This document shows positions 17,947-27,173 of a stretch of 64,000 bases of DNA, in pieces (within the stretch, counting starts at the first letter, position 1; each line of letters starts with the position of its first letter). The notes beneath the pieces were generated by a model, which had not been told where the DNA came from, did not search any database, and saw nothing but the letters and a program-made list of their open reading frames with translations. The position numbers and the translations under genes were made by a program. This DNA comes from Hyphomonadaceae bacterium (GTDB lineage Bacteria > Pseudomonadota > Alphaproteobacteria > Caulobacterales > Hyphomonadaceae): positions 1-64,000 of the forward strand of contig JANQQC010000053.1 in the NCBI GenBank assembly GCA_028285145.1, in the 5' to 3' direction.

Positions 17947-19944
17947 TTACTCGGCGAGCTGCGCTTTCAGGAATTCAGCTTCCCGCCGGAAATAGAACAG
18001 CCGGTTGGAGAGCTTGCGCCAGCCATGGCCTTCGTCCGGAATGCGGATGAACGGCGCTTCGATGCCATTGGCTCTTAGGGTCCGGACCATCACTTCGGTT
18101 TCGTAAATGTCGATGCGCGGGTCCATCTCGCCATGGGAAAACAGCACCGGAACCTTGATCTGGTCGGCCTGCCGGATCGGGGAGTTCACCTCATAGAAGG
18201 CACGCCACTCAGGATCGTTGATATCGCCATACTCAATCCGGTCGGAGGCTTTGAGCGCGGGGGAGGCGACTTCGAGCGCGGTCACCCAGTCGGCGACGCC
18301 GAACAGAGAAACCCCTGCTTTGAAGACGTCAGGATATGCGGCGAGCACGGCATTCACCATGTATCCGCCATAAGAGCCGCCTTTGACGGCGGCGCGGCTG
18401 GTATCGACGCGCCCATCGTCTTCAAGCGCCGCGAGCATGTCGATAAGGTCCCGCACGCTGTCGAGGCGCTTCTCGCGGTCATCCAGCGTGACATAGGTTT
18501 GTCCAAAGCCTGTAGAGCCTCGGACATTCGGCTGGAAGACGGCGATGCCCCGGTCAACCAGATACTGGGTGGGGCCCTCAAACATGGCCACCGATTGCGC
18601 CGTGGGGCCGCCATGAACGTCGAAGACGACCGGCGGCGGACCATCGCCAGCGCGCGAGGCCTCATCCGGCAGATAGAGCAGACCTTGCAGCTTGACGCCG
18701 TCACGCGCCGTCATGCGGACGCTTTCCGGACGGACAAGACGGTCCGGGTCGAGTCCGGCGAGATTGGACCTGAAGGATTGAGTCGTCTCACCGGTCTCCA
18801 TGTTCCAGATATGGATGTCTCCTGGCGTTGCCCATCCGTTCGTGCGGATGGTGAGTTCGGGGCCGCCAGCGCGGCAGCTCAGGCTTTGAGTTCCTTCGGG
18901 CAAGGCTGGTGGCGTCAGCATTTCTCCGGTTTCCTGCAGCCTGGCGTGAACCCGGTCAAAGCCGTCTTCGTTCGTGGTCCAAACGAGATATTGATCGTTC
19001 GTTCCGCAGAGGTTCACTTCCCTGATGTCATAATCTGCCTCAACGACTGTTTCGAAGGCGGCGGCTTCGAAGTTATAGCGGACAAGCGCGGCGAACTCCC
19101 GGCCCTCATTGGAGGCCAGATAGAGCGAGCTGCCATCTGTGCTCCAAGCCATGCCGGCCCGTGTGTAATTGGCGCGGACATCCGGTCTGGCGAGCACGCT
19201 GCGTTCGCCGGTTTCGACGTCTAGAAGATAGAGATTGTCGGAGTCTTCGCCCACGGTCTCGGAGACGATCACCCGGCCGCCATCCGGAGAGACCGCCCGA
19301 ACGAAATTACCGAACTCGCCTTCATAGACGAGACGCGCGACGCCGGTCTCAGCGTCGGCGACGTAGATGTCATAGTCGAGCCCGTTGCGCTCGGTGGAGG
19401 CGAAGGCGAACATTGATCCGTCCGCGCTGAATGCGCCGAAGCTGCGGAAACCGCCCTCGACCGTGTCCAGAACCTTGCGCTCGGAGGAGCCGTCCGCGGC
19501 AATCGCGAAATAGGCCTCCTGCTCGTTTCCGTCATTATCCGCGCCGTAGAGGATTTCGGTTCCATCCGGCGACCAGCGGAAGAAGGTGATCCCGTTGCCA
19601 AAGGTCAGCTGTGTGGGTTGGCCGCCGGTTACCGGAACGGTCCAGACCTGCCGTGTGCCGGTGATGTCGTAGCGAAAGGCGATGGTCTCGCCGTCCGGGG
19701 AAAGCGCGGTCGTTTGCGCGCCACTCGCCAGTAGGTAGCGGGCTATGTCAGCCGGGTCTTCGCCGGCATATCCGACACGAACGGCTTCGGCCTGTGGTAT
19801 GATTGATTCCAGTTCGTCTGTTTCAGCGACAGGCGCGGTTTCCGCCGGTTCGGTTGCAACTGCGCGAGGGGCAGAAATGCCATCAATCGCTGTGCAGCCC
19901 GCAACGCCGAAAACACCTGCTGCAAGAACAAGCCGCCAACCCAT
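17947..19944 (-). CDS. S9 prolyl oligopeptidase-family lipoprotein
   Basis: 665 residues. The signal peptide ends in the lipobox FGVAGCTA. Residues ~60-400 form a WD40/PD40-like beta propeller, with repeats such as SPDGTEILYGADNDG, FSADGSMFAFAS and SPDGGRVIVSE. The C-terminal alpha/beta hydrolase has the catalytic Ser in KGGSYGGYM, Asp in HGEMDPRID and His in DEGHGW. It cleaves short peptides, often aminopeptidase- or oligopeptidase-like, in the periplasm or at the cell surface. It is the largest member of the exported hydrolase group here and ends at a UUCG-loop terminator. Confidence 0.93.
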   Translation of the reverse strand: MGWRLVLAAGVFGVAGCTAIDGISAPRAVATEPAETAPVAETDELESIIPQAEAVRVGYAGEDPADIARYLLASGAQTTALSPDGETIAFRYDITGTRQVWTVPVTGGQPTQLTFGNGITFFRWSPDGTEILYGADNDGNEQEAYFAIAADGSSERKVLDTVEGGFRSFGAFSADGSMFAFASTERNGLDYDIYVADAETGVARLVYEGEFGNFVRAVSPDGGRVIVSETVGEDSDNLYLLDVETGERSVLARPDVRANYTRAGMAWSTDGSSLYLASNEGREFAALVRYNFEAAAFETVVEADYDIREVNLCGTNDQYLVWTTNEDGFDRVHARLQETGEMLTPPALPEGTQSLSCRAGGPELTIRTNGWATPGDIHIWNMETGETTQSFRSNLAGLDPDRLVRPESVRMTARDGVKLQGLLYLPDEASRAGDGPPPVVFDVHGGPTAQSVAMFEGPTQYLVDRGIAVFQPNVRGSTGFGQTYVTLDDREKRLDSVRDLIDMLAALEDDGRVDTSRAAVKGGSYGGYMVNAVLAAYPDVFKAGVSLFGVADWVTALEVASPALKASDRIEYGDINDPEWRAFYEVNSPIRQADQIKVPVLFSHGEMDPRIDIYETEVMVRTLRANGIEAPFIRIPDEGHGWRKLSNRLFYFRREAEFLKAQLAE

Positions 19945-20020
19945 CGCCTATCTCCGTATCTGGTTTACCGGAAGGCTAGCTCATATTGGCTTGCGGGACA
20001 GGGGAAATGGTGATGGCGGA

Positions 20021-20051
20021 CAAAAAAGCGGCTGCGCACCCCCGCAACCAC
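20021..20051 (-). terminator. Rho-independent terminator after small secreted protein
   Basis: On the minus strand a 9-bp stem (GTGGTTGCG / CGCAGCCGC, with two U-G pairs) and six-base loop is followed by TTTTTTG. It lies ~25 bases after the stop of the 20077-20454 gene and is a diverged copy of the hairpins at 17887 and 20632. Confidence 0.75.
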
Positions 20052-20076
20052 TATCTTCTTTCTGCTTCTTTTCTCG

Positions 20077-20454
20077 TCACATCAGACAGTTCGAGAGCAG
20101 CGCACTCGACACGGACATCATCGTGACCATAGCCTCGGGATCGCCGGCACCGAACGAGAATGCTGGGAGCACGGGCAACACTTCAGCAAGACCCATGATA
20201 ATCTCTTCGCGCGCTGCATCGTCAACTGACGCGCCTTGCGCGTCAGCCATATCAAGCTGCTCCTCCAGAGCTTCAGCAAGCAATACAAAGTCTACCGCTT
20301 CACCGCCTTTGCTGAGCTCGTTGATAACGCATGTTTTTTGCTCGATCGGGTAGCCGGCGCGATCAAGCTGCTCTTCAAACCCACTCTGTTCAGCGTGAGC
20401 GCCGGCGGAAGAAACAAAAACAGCCAGCAAAGTGGCTAGCAAACGCGGTGTCAT
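20077..20454 (-). CDS. Small secreted protein of unknown function
   Basis: 125 residues with a clear signal peptide (cleavage after the AGAHA segment, about residue 21). The mature part is acidic and predicted helical, with two cysteines (TCVINEL and the near-terminal SNCLM) that could form a disulfide. I do not recognise the family. Codon usage looks slightly less GC-rich than the flanking genes. It sits alone between the S9 peptidase and icd, with its own terminator, so it is a single-gene unit. A helical periplasmic binding or chaperone-like role would be a guess. Confidence 0.6.
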   Translation of the reverse strand: MTPRLLATLLAVFVSSAGAHAEQSGFEEQLDRAGYPIEQKTCVINELSKGGEAVDFVLLAEALEEQLDMADAQGASVDDAAREEIIMGLAEVLPVLPAFSFGAGDPEAMVTMMSVSSALLSNCLM

Positions 20455-20631
20455 CAGCTAACAGCCTTACGCAAAACTCTTGCGGAACGCATCGAGTAAC
20501 CCAGTATGTTTCTTCTCGTTTTCGTCATCAAGCTTACAGTTGTTGCCGATTGAAGCGAGGATGTCCGAATGACCAGTGCCTATGTTGCGCAGGAACTCAT
20601 GTCAGTCTCGAAGAGACTGCACGATGACGCA

Positions 20632-20665
20632 CAAAAAATGGCGGCTGCGCACCCGCAACCGCCAT
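20632..20665 (-). terminator. Rho-independent terminator after icd
   Basis: On the minus strand a 12-bp stem (ATGGCGGTTGCG / CGCAGCCGCCAT, one U-G pair) with a 4-base GGTG loop is followed by TTTTTTG. It begins ~24 bases after the icd stop. The stem sequence is shared with the terminator at 17887-17919. The rest of 20455-20688 holds no gene I can support. Confidence 0.88.
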
Positions 20666-20688
20666 GTTCTGTTGGATGGAGCTAAGCC

Positions 20689-21909
20689 TTAGCCGGCAGC
20701 CATCGCATTCTCGAAATTGTCGCTGACGGCTTCCAGGAAGCCTTCGGTTGTCAGCCATTCCTGATCGGGACCGACGAGGAGGGCGAGGTCTTTGGTCATC
20801 TGGCCGCCCTCGACGGTTTTCACGATCGTATCTTCGAGCGTCTCGGCGAACTTGGTGACTTCTGGCGTGCCGTCCATCCGGCCGCGATGGGCGAGGCCGC
20901 GCGTCCAGGCGTAGATCGAGGCGATCGAGTTGGTCGAGGTCGCTTCACCTTTCTGGTGGTTGCGGTAGTGACGCGTCACCGTGCCGTGAGCGGCTTCGGC
21001 TTCGACCGTCTTGCCGTCTGGCGACATGAGAACAGACGTCATCAGACCGAGCGAGCCGTAGCCTTGAGCAACGGTGTCGGACTGCACATCGCCGTCATAG
21101 TTCTTACAGGCCCAAACATAACCGCCAGACCATTTCATCGCCGCTGCGACCATGTCGTCGATCAGGCGGTGCTCATAGGTGCCGTCGAATTCCGCGAATT
21201 TGTCGGCGAATTCGGTGTCGTAGATTTCCTGGAAGATGTCTTTGAAGCGGCCATCATAGATTTTCATGATGGTGTTCTTGGTCGACATGTAGACCGGCCA
21301 TTTGCGCTGCAGGCCGAAATTGAAGCTGGCACGGGCGAAATCCCGGATCGACTGGTCGAGGTTGTACATGCCCATGGCGATGCCGGCCTCTGGGAAGTCG
21401 AAGATTTCGTGCTCGATGGTGTCGGAGCCGTCTTCCGCTTCCCACTTCATGGTCAGCTTGCCCTTGCCGGGGATGATCATGTCGGTCGCGCGGTACTGGT
21501 CGCCGAAGGCGTGACGGCCAATGACGACAGGCTTCGTCCAGCCGGGGACGAGGCGCGGAATGTTCGAGATCACGATTGGCTCGCGGAAGACAACGCCGCC
21601 GAGAATGTTACGGATCGTGCCGTTGGGCGACCGCCACATTTTCTTGAGGCCGAATTCCTCAACGCGGGCTTCGTCTGGCGTGATCGTCGCGCATTTCACC
21701 GCAACGCCATATTCCTTGGTGGCGTTGGCGCTGTCGATGGTGATCTGATCGTCGGTCGCGTCGCGGGCTTCGATGCCGAGGTCGTAGTATTTCAGGTCCA
21801 CATCGAGATAGGGGTGGATCAGCTTGTCCTTGATCATCTGCCAGATGATCCGCGTCATCTCATCGCCGTCCATCTCGACAATCGGATTTTCGACCTTGAT
21901 CTTCGCCAT
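20689..21909 (-). CDS. icd: NADP-dependent isocitrate dehydrogenase
   Basis: 406 residues, the length of the eukaryote-type dimeric enzyme (subfamily II), not the ~740-residue monomeric or ~416-residue E. coli type. The start [18 protein letters not shown], the phosphate-binding [17 protein letters not shown] and the metal/substrate region [29 protein letters not shown] are diagnostic. It converts isocitrate to 2-oxoglutarate with NADPH formation in the TCA cycle. It is a single-gene unit with its own terminator. Confidence 0.97.
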   Translation of the reverse strand: MAKIKVENPIVEMDGDEMTRIIWQMIKDKLIHPYLDVDLKYYDLGIEARDATDDQITIDSANATKEYGVAVKCATITPDEARVEEFGLKKMWRSPNGTIRNILGGVVFREPIVISNIPRLVPGWTKPVVIGRHAFGDQYRATDMIIPGKGKLTMKWEAEDGSDTIEHEIFDFPEAGIAMGMYNLDQSIRDFARASFNFGLQRKWPVYMSTKNTIMKIYDGRFKDIFQEIYDTEFADKFAEFDGTYEHRLIDDMVAAAMKWSGGYVWACKNYDGDVQSDTVAQGYGSLGLMTSVLMSPDGKTVEAEAAHGTVTRHYRNHQKGEATSTNSIASIYAWTRGLAHRGRMDGTPEVTKFAETLEDTIVKTVEGGQMTKDLALLVGPDQEWLTTEGFLEAVSDNFENAMAAG

Positions 21910-22001
21910 GTTGGAATTCCTTGCAGTTGCAGCTAGTTGCGAGGGCCTATAGCAGAGCGCTGCGGCGCGTCAAAAGCCGCGATGACACGGGAGATGCGCC
22001 G

Positions 22002-22427
22002 ATGGCCCTCACGCCCCCCTTCAAGCTTGAACATATCGATCATGTTGTCCTGCTCGTTGAGGGTATGGAGCGAGCCGTCCGTTTCTATGAGGAGGTGATC
22101 GGCGCGAGCGTCGAACGCCGGCTTGAAAAGTTTGCGTTGGTTCAGATGCGCGCCGGCTCTTCGCTGATCGATCTGCTCGATATCGCTTCGGAAGAGGGCG
22201 CGTGGGCCGAGCCGGATGTGGAGGGGGGCCGCAACGTGGATCACGTCGCGCTTGCAATCGACGATGTCGATCCTGATGCGCTCAAGGCCCATCTTGCTGC
22301 CCATGACGTGAAGATTGAGGAAGAGGGCATTCGCTATGGCGCGAAGGGCAACACCTATTCCTGGTACATTCGTGATCCGTTCGGTCATCTCATTGAACTG
22401 AAAAGCTCGATCCGAGCCGATGACTAG
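22002..22427 (+). CDS. VOC-family (glyoxalase/dioxygenase-like) protein
   Basis: 141 residues from the ATG at 22002; the longer in-frame reading from 21921 would enter the icd promoter. It is one VOC module pair: metal His in LEHIDHVVLLVEGM, a Glu/His position in NVDHVALAIDDVD, and a terminal Glu in RDPFGHLIELKSS. VOC proteins include glyoxalases, fosfomycin-resistance enzymes and extradiol dioxygenases; the short size and HxxH...E layout suit a lyase or glyoxalase. Substrate unknown. Its last 8 bases overlap the start of the RNA methyltransferase gene. Confidence 0.87.
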   Translation: MALTPPFKLEHIDHVVLLVEGMERAVRFYEEVIGASVERRLEKFALVQMRAGSSLIDLLDIASEEGAWAEPDVEGGRNVDHVALAIDDVDPDALKAHLAAHDVKIEEEGIRYGAKGNTYSWYIRDPFGHLIELKSSIRADD

Positions 22428-23166
22428 GCAGGCCCCCGCCATTCTCCTTCACCAGCCGCAGCTCGGCGAGAATATCGGCGCGGCGGCGCGCGTGATGCTG
22501 AATTTCGGCCTAATCGACCTTCGTCTCATCGCGCCGCGTGATGGATGGCCCAATCCGGCCGCCGAGCCGATGTCCGCCGGCGCGCTCGAAGCAGGTGTGA
22601 TGGTCACGGCCTTCGATACACTCGAAGCAGCCTCGGCGGACCTGACCTACATGCTCGCCGCAACGGCCCGGCCGCGCGGGATGACCAAAGCGGTCATGGG
22701 CACGACGGAGGCGGTCGAAGCGCTGGAGCTGAAGGACGCAGCGGGCATTCTCTTCGGTGGGGAGAAGTCCGGCCTGCCCAATGATGCGGTCGCGCTGGCC
22801 GACGCGATCCTGACCTATCCGGTCAATCCGGCGTTCGGGTCGCTTAATCTCGCGCAGGCTGTTGGCGTGTTCTGTCATAGCTGGGGCGCGCATGAAGGCG
22901 GGAAGGGCCGGTTTGACGGTGCCGCCGATGGGCTTGAGCCGCCCGCCTCCCGGGACGATCTTGTGCGCATGATGGAGCATTTCGAAGCGGAGCTAGAGCG
23001 CGCAGGCTTCTTCTTTCCGCCTGAGAAAACAGACCTGATGAAGATCAATCTGCGCAATGCCTTCATCCGCTCGGGGTGGAGCGAGCAGGAGGTGCGCACG
23101 TTTCGCGGCGCGGTGAAAGCGCTCGCCATTGGCCGCGGCAAGGCGCGCGTGGATCGCGACGACTAG
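22420..23166 (+). CDS. tRNA/rRNA 2'-O-methyltransferase (TrmH/SpoU family, TrmJ-like)
   Basis: 248 residues. The SPOUT trefoil-knot motifs are visible: motif 1 GENIGAAARVMLNFG, motif 2 AAGILFGGEKSGLPND, and motif 3 YPVNPAFGSLNLAQAVGVF. The N-terminal QPQLGENIGAAAR and the C-terminal helical extension match TrmJ, which methylates ribose 32 of tRNAs with S-adenosylmethionine. It is translationally coupled to the VOC gene by an 8-base overlap. TrmJ is the best guess; a related rRNA enzyme is possible. Confidence 0.9.
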   Translation: MTRQAPAILLHQPQLGENIGAAARVMLNFGLIDLRLIAPRDGWPNPAAEPMSAGALEAGVMVTAFDTLEAASADLTYMLAATARPRGMTKAVMGTTEAVEALELKDAAGILFGGEKSGLPNDAVALADAILTYPVNPAFGSLNLAQAVGVFCHSWGAHEGGKGRFDGAADGLEPPASRDDLVRMMEHFEAELERAGFFFPPEKTDLMKINLRNAFIRSGWSEQEVRTFRGAVKALAIGRGKARVDRDD

Positions 23167-23219
23167 GCTTTGCGAGCAGCGGCGGCGCGGACTAGGTTTC
23201 TCGTCTGGAGGAATCGCCC

Positions 23220-24143
23220 ATGATCGTCAGACCCGCGCTTGCCGTTCTCAGTTTTGCATTTGCCGCGTGTGCGCAGGTGCCGTTCACGGAGCCTGCGGCT
23301 ATCGAAGAGAGCATTGTCGCAGACACAGAGACGGTGGTCATTGGACCGTTCGAGCCGACCGACGCCGACTGGCGCGCGGTTGAACCTGAAGATCTCATGC
23401 TGATCGATACGGTTCACGGCACGATTGCCATCGAACTGAATAATGATTTTTCGCCGAACCACGCCGCCCGGATGCGGGAGCTGATCCGCGCAGGGGCTTA
23501 CAATGGCGAGCGGTTTTACCGCGTCATTGACGGCTTTGTGGCGCAGGGCGGCCTTCAGGACGAAGAGAAGATCGCAGAATGGACGCCGCTCGAAAACGAG
23601 AATGACCGCCTGCGCAGCTTCACGAATTTCCACTATCTCGGAAACGCGGACCTCTTCACGCGGGAGGTTGGCCATACCGACGAAGCCTTCCCGATGGCGC
23701 GCGATGAGGAGATGGGCCGCGAATGGCTGCTGCACTGCCCAGGCGCTGTCGCCATGGCGCGTGACACCGATCCGGATACGGGCGGCACCGAGTTCTATAT
23801 CGTGTTGGACGCGCAGAGATACCTAGACCGGAACCTCACCATTTTTGGCCGCGTGATCGATGGCATGCAGTCCGTGCAGAAGCTGAAACGAGGCGTCCGC
23901 GCGATTGAAAGCGGTGTGATCCAGCCGCCGGAGCAGGGCGATGAGATGATCCGTGTGCGCCTGGCCGCCGATATTCCCGAAGAGGTCCGGCCGGCTTTTG
24001 ATGTGTTGCGCGCTGACCGCCTCGCCTTCGAAGCTGCTAAGCAGGAAAAGCGCGTCCGGGACGACCCGTTCTTCTATCGCAAGCCGCCGGAGATCCTCGA
24101 CATTTGTGGCTTCGATGTTCCGGTGCGCGCAGCAGACCGCTGA
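23220..24143 (+). CDS. Cyclophilin-type peptidyl-prolyl isomerase, lipoprotein
   Basis: 307 residues with a signal ending in the lipobox FAFAACAQ. The cyclophilin domain spans about 60-250: VHGTIAIELN, NHAARMRELIRAGAYNGERFYRVIDGFVAQGG (the FHRVI.GF..QGG motif), then GAVAMARDTDPDTGGTEFYIVLD and NLTIFGRVIDGM. The family should be a periplasmic folding catalyst for proline peptide bonds. The C-terminal ~50 residues are an extra helical tail. A purine-rich site precedes the start. It lies 65 bases ahead of the metal cassette and may or may not be part of it. Confidence 0.93.
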   Translation: MIVRPALAVLSFAFAACAQVPFTEPAAIEESIVADTETVVIGPFEPTDADWRAVEPEDLMLIDTVHGTIAIELNNDFSPNHAARMRELIRAGAYNGERFYRVIDGFVAQGGLQDEEKIAEWTPLENENDRLRSFTNFHYLGNADLFTREVGHTDEAFPMARDEEMGREWLLHCPGAVAMARDTDPDTGGTEFYIVLDAQRYLDRNLTIFGRVIDGMQSVQKLKRGVRAIESGVIQPPEQGDEMIRVRLAADIPEEVRPAFDVLRADRLAFEAAKQEKRVRDDPFFYRKPPEILDICGFDVPVRAADR

Positions 24144-24208
24144 GTATCGGGGCACGTGCGTGTCACGAGTACATTGCACGGCGTGCCGTTGGCCTCTATT
24201 TTCGGGGC

Positions 24209-24565
24209 ATGTTGCGGGTTCTGACTTCCGCCCTCTGGATCTTTGTGACGATCGCCTTCGGTTTCGATGCGGTCGCGCAGCCCTGCGATGTGCGGGCTGA
24301 GATTCAGGCGTCGCAAACCACCGTGTCGACCGAGCAGATGCCTTGCCATGACAGCATGGTGATGGATGCTGAGCCCGATCAACCAGACGCGCCGTTTCAT
24401 AAGAATGACACATGCTGCTGCGCGGCCCTTCTGACCAATGCGGTTGCCGTAAATGCGGTCAGTCTTGATGAACCGCTGCCGACCACTCAGGCTTGGGCCG
24501 ACCCGTTCCCAGAAAACGCTTCGAGCATCCCGTTTGAGTACGAGCCGCCGCCGCCGCGCGCCTGA
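24209..24565 (+). CDS. Small secreted Cys/His/Met-rich protein (CopL/DUF2946-like)
   Basis: 118 residues from the ATG at 24209; a longer reading from 24104 overlaps the cyclophilin gene. A signal peptide (to about residue 23) is followed by a metal-ligand-rich middle: MPCHDSMVMD, a later His and Met, then a triple Cys (DTCCCAALL). The order PCH...M.M...H...CC resembles the short copper-binding CopL/DUF2946 proteins, without a strong match in length. The tail is proline-rich. It heads four co-oriented genes ending in MerP- and MerT-like proteins, which supports metal binding in the periplasm. The exact metal is not determined. Confidence 0.6.
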   Translation: MLRVLTSALWIFVTIAFGFDAVAQPCDVRAEIQASQTTVSTEQMPCHDSMVMDAEPDQPDAPFHKNDTCCCAALLTNAVAVNAVSLDEPLPTTQAWADPFPENASSIPFEYEPPPPRA

Positions 24566-24583
24566 TCCTTACCCACAGGATCA
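24563..24583. promoter_or_regulatory. Inverted repeat over stop codon of first cassette gene
   Basis: TGATCCT (24563-24569) and AGGATCA (24577-24583) form a perfect 7-bp repeat with a 7-base spacer. The left half includes the stop codon of the first cassette gene. It could be an RNA hairpin tuning expression between the first and second genes. Confidence 0.3.
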
Positions 24584-24604
24584 ACTCAAAACAGGATAAC
24601 CAAA

Positions 24605-25246
24605 ATGAAAATGGGATTTGCCGCCTTTGGTGCGGCGTCCGCTGTCTTGCTGGCCGTAGGCCCAGCAGAGGCGCGGCCCGTTTCGTATCCAGGTGGCTGG
24701 ACATGGATGCAGATGAACAATGGGGATTATTCCTCACTTCATGTGCACTACTCCCCGACCTTCCGGGATTCGATCGGGATCTATTCGGAGCGCAATTGGG
24801 GCGAGGACTGGCACTTCACCGGTGTGCAGTACAATCGCCTTGTAAAGCGATGGAATGAGAAAACCTCTCAGGCCAATCTCTACTTCAAGGCAGCGGCCGG
24901 ACAAGCCGATCCTTTTGGACCTGAGAGCGCCGAACTGGCGGGGTTTGTCGGCGTTGCTGCCGACTGGGAGACGCGGCGATGGTTCACGTCATATGAGGCC
25001 CGCGCTTACGATGTCGGCTCCAACCAGACCGCGCGCCAGGCCGCCCGCGTCGGTATTGCGCCATACATCGGCGATTTCGGTGATCTGCATACCTGGCTGA
25101 TGCTGCAGGTTGAAAACCAACCCGAAAGCGAAACCCCCACCACGGTCACGCCGCTGGTGCGCTTTTTCTACAACGTTCAGCTCCTTGAGATCGGCTACAC
25201 GCCCGAGACCGAGGAATTCATGCTGAACTGGATCATTAGATTCTAG
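24605..25246 (+). CDS. Secreted/outer membrane protein of metal cassette, unknown family
   Basis: 213 residues with a signal peptide (to about residue 23, AEA). The mature protein is rich in Trp, Tyr and alternating beta patterns (WTWMQMNNGDYSSLHVHYSPTF, YFKAAAGQ, FFYNVQLLEIGY) and ends in a final Phe (IIRF), a typical outer-membrane beta-barrel ending. A barrel of about eight strands is plausible. I do not recognise the family. It is 11 bases upstream of the MerP-like gene, so an outer membrane step or channel for metal is an inference from context. Confidence 0.6.
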   Translation: MKMGFAAFGAASAVLLAVGPAEARPVSYPGGWTWMQMNNGDYSSLHVHYSPTFRDSIGIYSERNWGEDWHFTGVQYNRLVKRWNEKTSQANLYFKAAAGQADPFGPESAELAGFVGVAADWETRRWFTSYEARAYDVGSNQTARQAARVGIAPYIGDFGDLHTWLMLQVENQPESETPTTVTPLVRFFYNVQLLEIGYTPETEEFMLNWIIRF

Positions 25247-25257
25247 AGGAACTGAAT

Positions 25258-25590
25258 ATGTCTAAGATGATGACGATGACGCTCGGTGCAGCAGCGATTG
25301 CCTTGGCGATTCCGGCCGCTGTCGCGCAATCACCTGAAGCCGAAACCGCTCAACCCGGCGCGACCCTGCTGACGGTGAGTGTCAAAGGCATGGTTTGCGA
25401 TTTCTGCGCGCAGGCGGTGACCAAGGTCTTTGGGCGCAACGACGCCGTGGACGGGGTTCATGTCGACCTCGACAATGGCGAAATCCACGTCGGGCTCAAA
25501 CCGGGCATGAGCCTCAGCGATGAGGAAGTCGAAACGCTTGTGAACAAGTCAGGCTACGCGATGGTGTCTCTCGAACGGGAGGCGTTATGA
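25258..25590 (+). CDS. Periplasmic heavy-metal-associated (HMA/MerP-like) protein
   Basis: 110 residues with a signal peptide cleaved near AVAQ (residue ~24). The mature part is one HMA domain: VSVKGMVCDFCAQAVTKVF holds the GMxCxxC motif, followed by VHVDLDNGEIHVGL and a final YAMVSLE strand. MerP is the periplasmic Hg(II) scavenger; CopZ-like domains carry Cu(I) with the same motif. The stop overlaps the next ATG (ATGA), so it is tightly coupled to the MerT-like gene. Confidence 0.88.
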   Translation: MSKMMTMTLGAAAIALAIPAAVAQSPEAETAQPGATLLTVSVKGMVCDFCAQAVTKVFGRNDAVDGVHVDLDNGEIHVGLKPGMSLSDEEVETLVNKSGYAMVSLEREAL

Positions 25591-25982
25591 TCAGCGTTGA
25601 AAATGAGATCAAACCGCCGAGCGTGCTGCCCGCGACGCTTGCCCTTTTCACGTCGGTTTCGACCCTGATCTGCTGTGCGCTGCCGGCGGTTCTGGTCAGC
25701 CTCGGCATGGGGGCGGTCATGGCCGGCCTAATCGAAACCGTGCCGGGGATCACATGGCTGGGTGCAAACAAGCTGATCGTGTTTGCGGTTGCTGGCGTCG
25801 TACTCGCGATCTCCGGTGCGTGGCAGTGGCATGCGCGGTCGCTGCCATGTCCGGCGGACCCTCAGAAAGCCCGCGCGTGCAACCGGCTCAGGCGGATCGG
25901 TTGGGTGCTGTGGTGGATCAGCGTGGCCGCTTATCTGATCGGCGCGTTCTTCGCCTTCTTTGCAGTTCATCTGCTGATCTGA
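25587..25982 (+). CDS. MerT-like inner membrane metal transporter
   Basis: 131 residues with three hydrophobic helices. The first helix contains the vicinal Cys pair of MerT (STLICCALPAVLVSLGMGAV) and the loop after helix two has a second Cys pair (LPCPADPQKARAC), matching the topology of MerT, where helix one takes Hg(II) from MerP and the cytoplasmic loop cysteines pass it on. No merA, merR or merB is nearby, so classical mercury reduction is not encoded here. The overlap with the MerP-like gene by ATGA supports a joint function. Copper or another soft metal is an alternative. Confidence 0.8.
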   Translation: MISVENEIKPPSVLPATLALFTSVSTLICCALPAVLVSLGMGAVMAGLIETVPGITWLGANKLIVFAVAGVVLAISGAWQWHARSLPCPADPQKARACNRLRRIGWVLWWISVAAYLIGAFFAFFAVHLLI

Positions 25983-25991
25983 CCTATCGTA

Positions 25992-26025
25992 CCGGCGTCA
26001 GGGCGAGTGACCGCTCTGACGCCGG
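25992..26025 (+). terminator. Hairpin after the metal cassette
   Basis: CCGGCGTCAG (25992-26001) pairs with CTGACGCCGG (26016-26025), extended inward by one G-U pair and three GC pairs to a 14-bp stem. The wobble pairs only in plus-strand RNA. There is no clear T run, so this is a probable but not textbook terminator. Confidence 0.5.
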
Positions 26026-26036
26026 AAGCGGTCTTC

Positions 26037-26086
26037 ATGCTTGCCGCTTAGGGGCGGCCTAGCAAGTGCGGCTTCGCGGCAAGCAT
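26037..26086. repeat. 11-bp inverted repeat upstream of ndk
   Basis: ATGCTTGCCGC (26037-26047) and GCGGCAAGCAT (26076-26086) are perfect reverse complements around 28 bases. It lies ~80 bases before the ndk start, so it may be a 5'-leader structure of ndk, a second terminator or an operator. Confidence 0.4.
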
Positions 26087-26163
26087 CCCTCCTGTTGCCG
26101 CCGTTCACGGCCCCGGCTATAGGCGCGCCAACAGATTGCATACCGACACGACAGGAGCCGCAA

Positions 26164-26586
26164 ATGGCCGCCACACGTACTTTTTCCATCATCAAACCTG
26201 ACGCCACCGAGCGGAACCTCACCGGTGCCGTCAATAAGGTCATTGAGGAGGGCGGCCTGCGTATTGTTGGCCAGCGCCGGATTCACATGACCCGCGAGCA
26301 GGCTGAGCAGTTCTACGGCGTCCACAAGGAACGCCCTTTCTTCGGTGAACTCGTCGAGTTTATGACATCCGCGCCGGTTGTCGTTCAGGTTCTGGAAGGC
26401 GACAACGCCGTGCCGCGCTATCGCGAGATCATGGGCGCGACGAACCCCGCGGAAGCTGATGATGGCACGATCCGAAAGCTCTTCGCCAAATCCATCGGCG
26501 AAAACTCGGTCCACGGCTCCGACAGCGATGAGAACGCAGCGATCGAGATCGCTCAGTTCTTCACTGAAGCTGACATCGTCGGCTAG
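26164..26586 (+). CDS. ndk: Nucleoside diphosphate kinase
   Basis: 140 residues from the ATG at 26164, the normal length; the upstream reading from 26041 includes leader hairpins. It opens [17 protein letters not shown] and has the active-site His in [19 protein letters not shown]. It equalises NTP pools by transferring the gamma phosphate through the histidine. Its stop region converges with purN, overlapping by 4 bases. Confidence 0.97.
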   Translation: MAATRTFSIIKPDATERNLTGAVNKVIEEGGLRIVGQRRIHMTREQAEQFYGVHKERPFFGELVEFMTSAPVVVQVLEGDNAVPRYREIMGATNPAEADDGTIRKLFAKSIGENSVHGSDSDENAAIEIAQFFTEADIVG

Positions 26587-27173
26587 ATGCGCGCTTTAAG
26601 CGTCGCGCAGGCTTTCGCCAGCGCCTTTGGATAAAGCTGATGCTCGGCCCGCTGCACACGGGCCGCTAGCATGTCTGGGGTGTCGCCCGCTTCGATCGGC
26701 ACACGCGCCTGATCGATGGGCGCGCCCTGATCGACGCCGACTGTCACCCAGTGCACCGTGCAGCCATGCTCGGCGTCACCGGCTTCGATGGCGCGCTTGT
26801 GCGTGTGAAGGCCGGGATACTTGGGTAGCAGCGACGGGTGGATATTGACCAACCGCCCGGCCCAGCGCTCAACAAACCAGGGTGTCAGCACGCGCATGAA
26901 CCCTGCGAGTGCAATGATCTCGACCCCGACTCCCGTCAACGCGGCGTCGATCTTGCTTTCGAAGGCTTTTCGATCCTCGCCAAAGGCTTTGTGGTCGATG
27001 GCCAGCGATGACACGCCCAAAGCCTGCGCTTTCTCAAGCCCCTCAGCGTTTGGCCGGTTTGAGATGACCAGCACTGGGTCTGCCGGATAGTCGGGTGCGG
27101 TGCAGGCGCGAACCAGCGCCTCCATATTGGTCCCGGCACCGGAGATCAGAATACCGAGGCGCAAGCGGTTCAT
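26583..27173 (-). CDS. purN: Phosphoribosylglycinamide formyltransferase (PurN)
   Basis: 196 residues. N-terminal [15 protein letters not shown] (phosphate loop), the catalytic Asn/His region [13 protein letters not shown] and [17 protein letters not shown], and the Asp in [11 protein letters not shown] are all present. It formylates GAR using 10-formyl-THF in de novo purine synthesis. Its start overlaps the end of purM by 4 bases, so the two are coupled. Confidence 0.97.
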   Translation of the reverse strand: MNRLRLGILISGAGTNMEALVRACTAPDYPADPVLVISNRPNAEGLEKAQALGVSSLAIDHKAFGEDRKAFESKIDAALTGVGVEIIALAGFMRVLTPWFVERWAGRLVNIHPSLLPKYPGLHTHKRAIEAGDAEHGCTVHWVTVGVDQGAPIDQARVPIEAGDTPDMLAARVQRAEHQLYPKALAKACATLKARI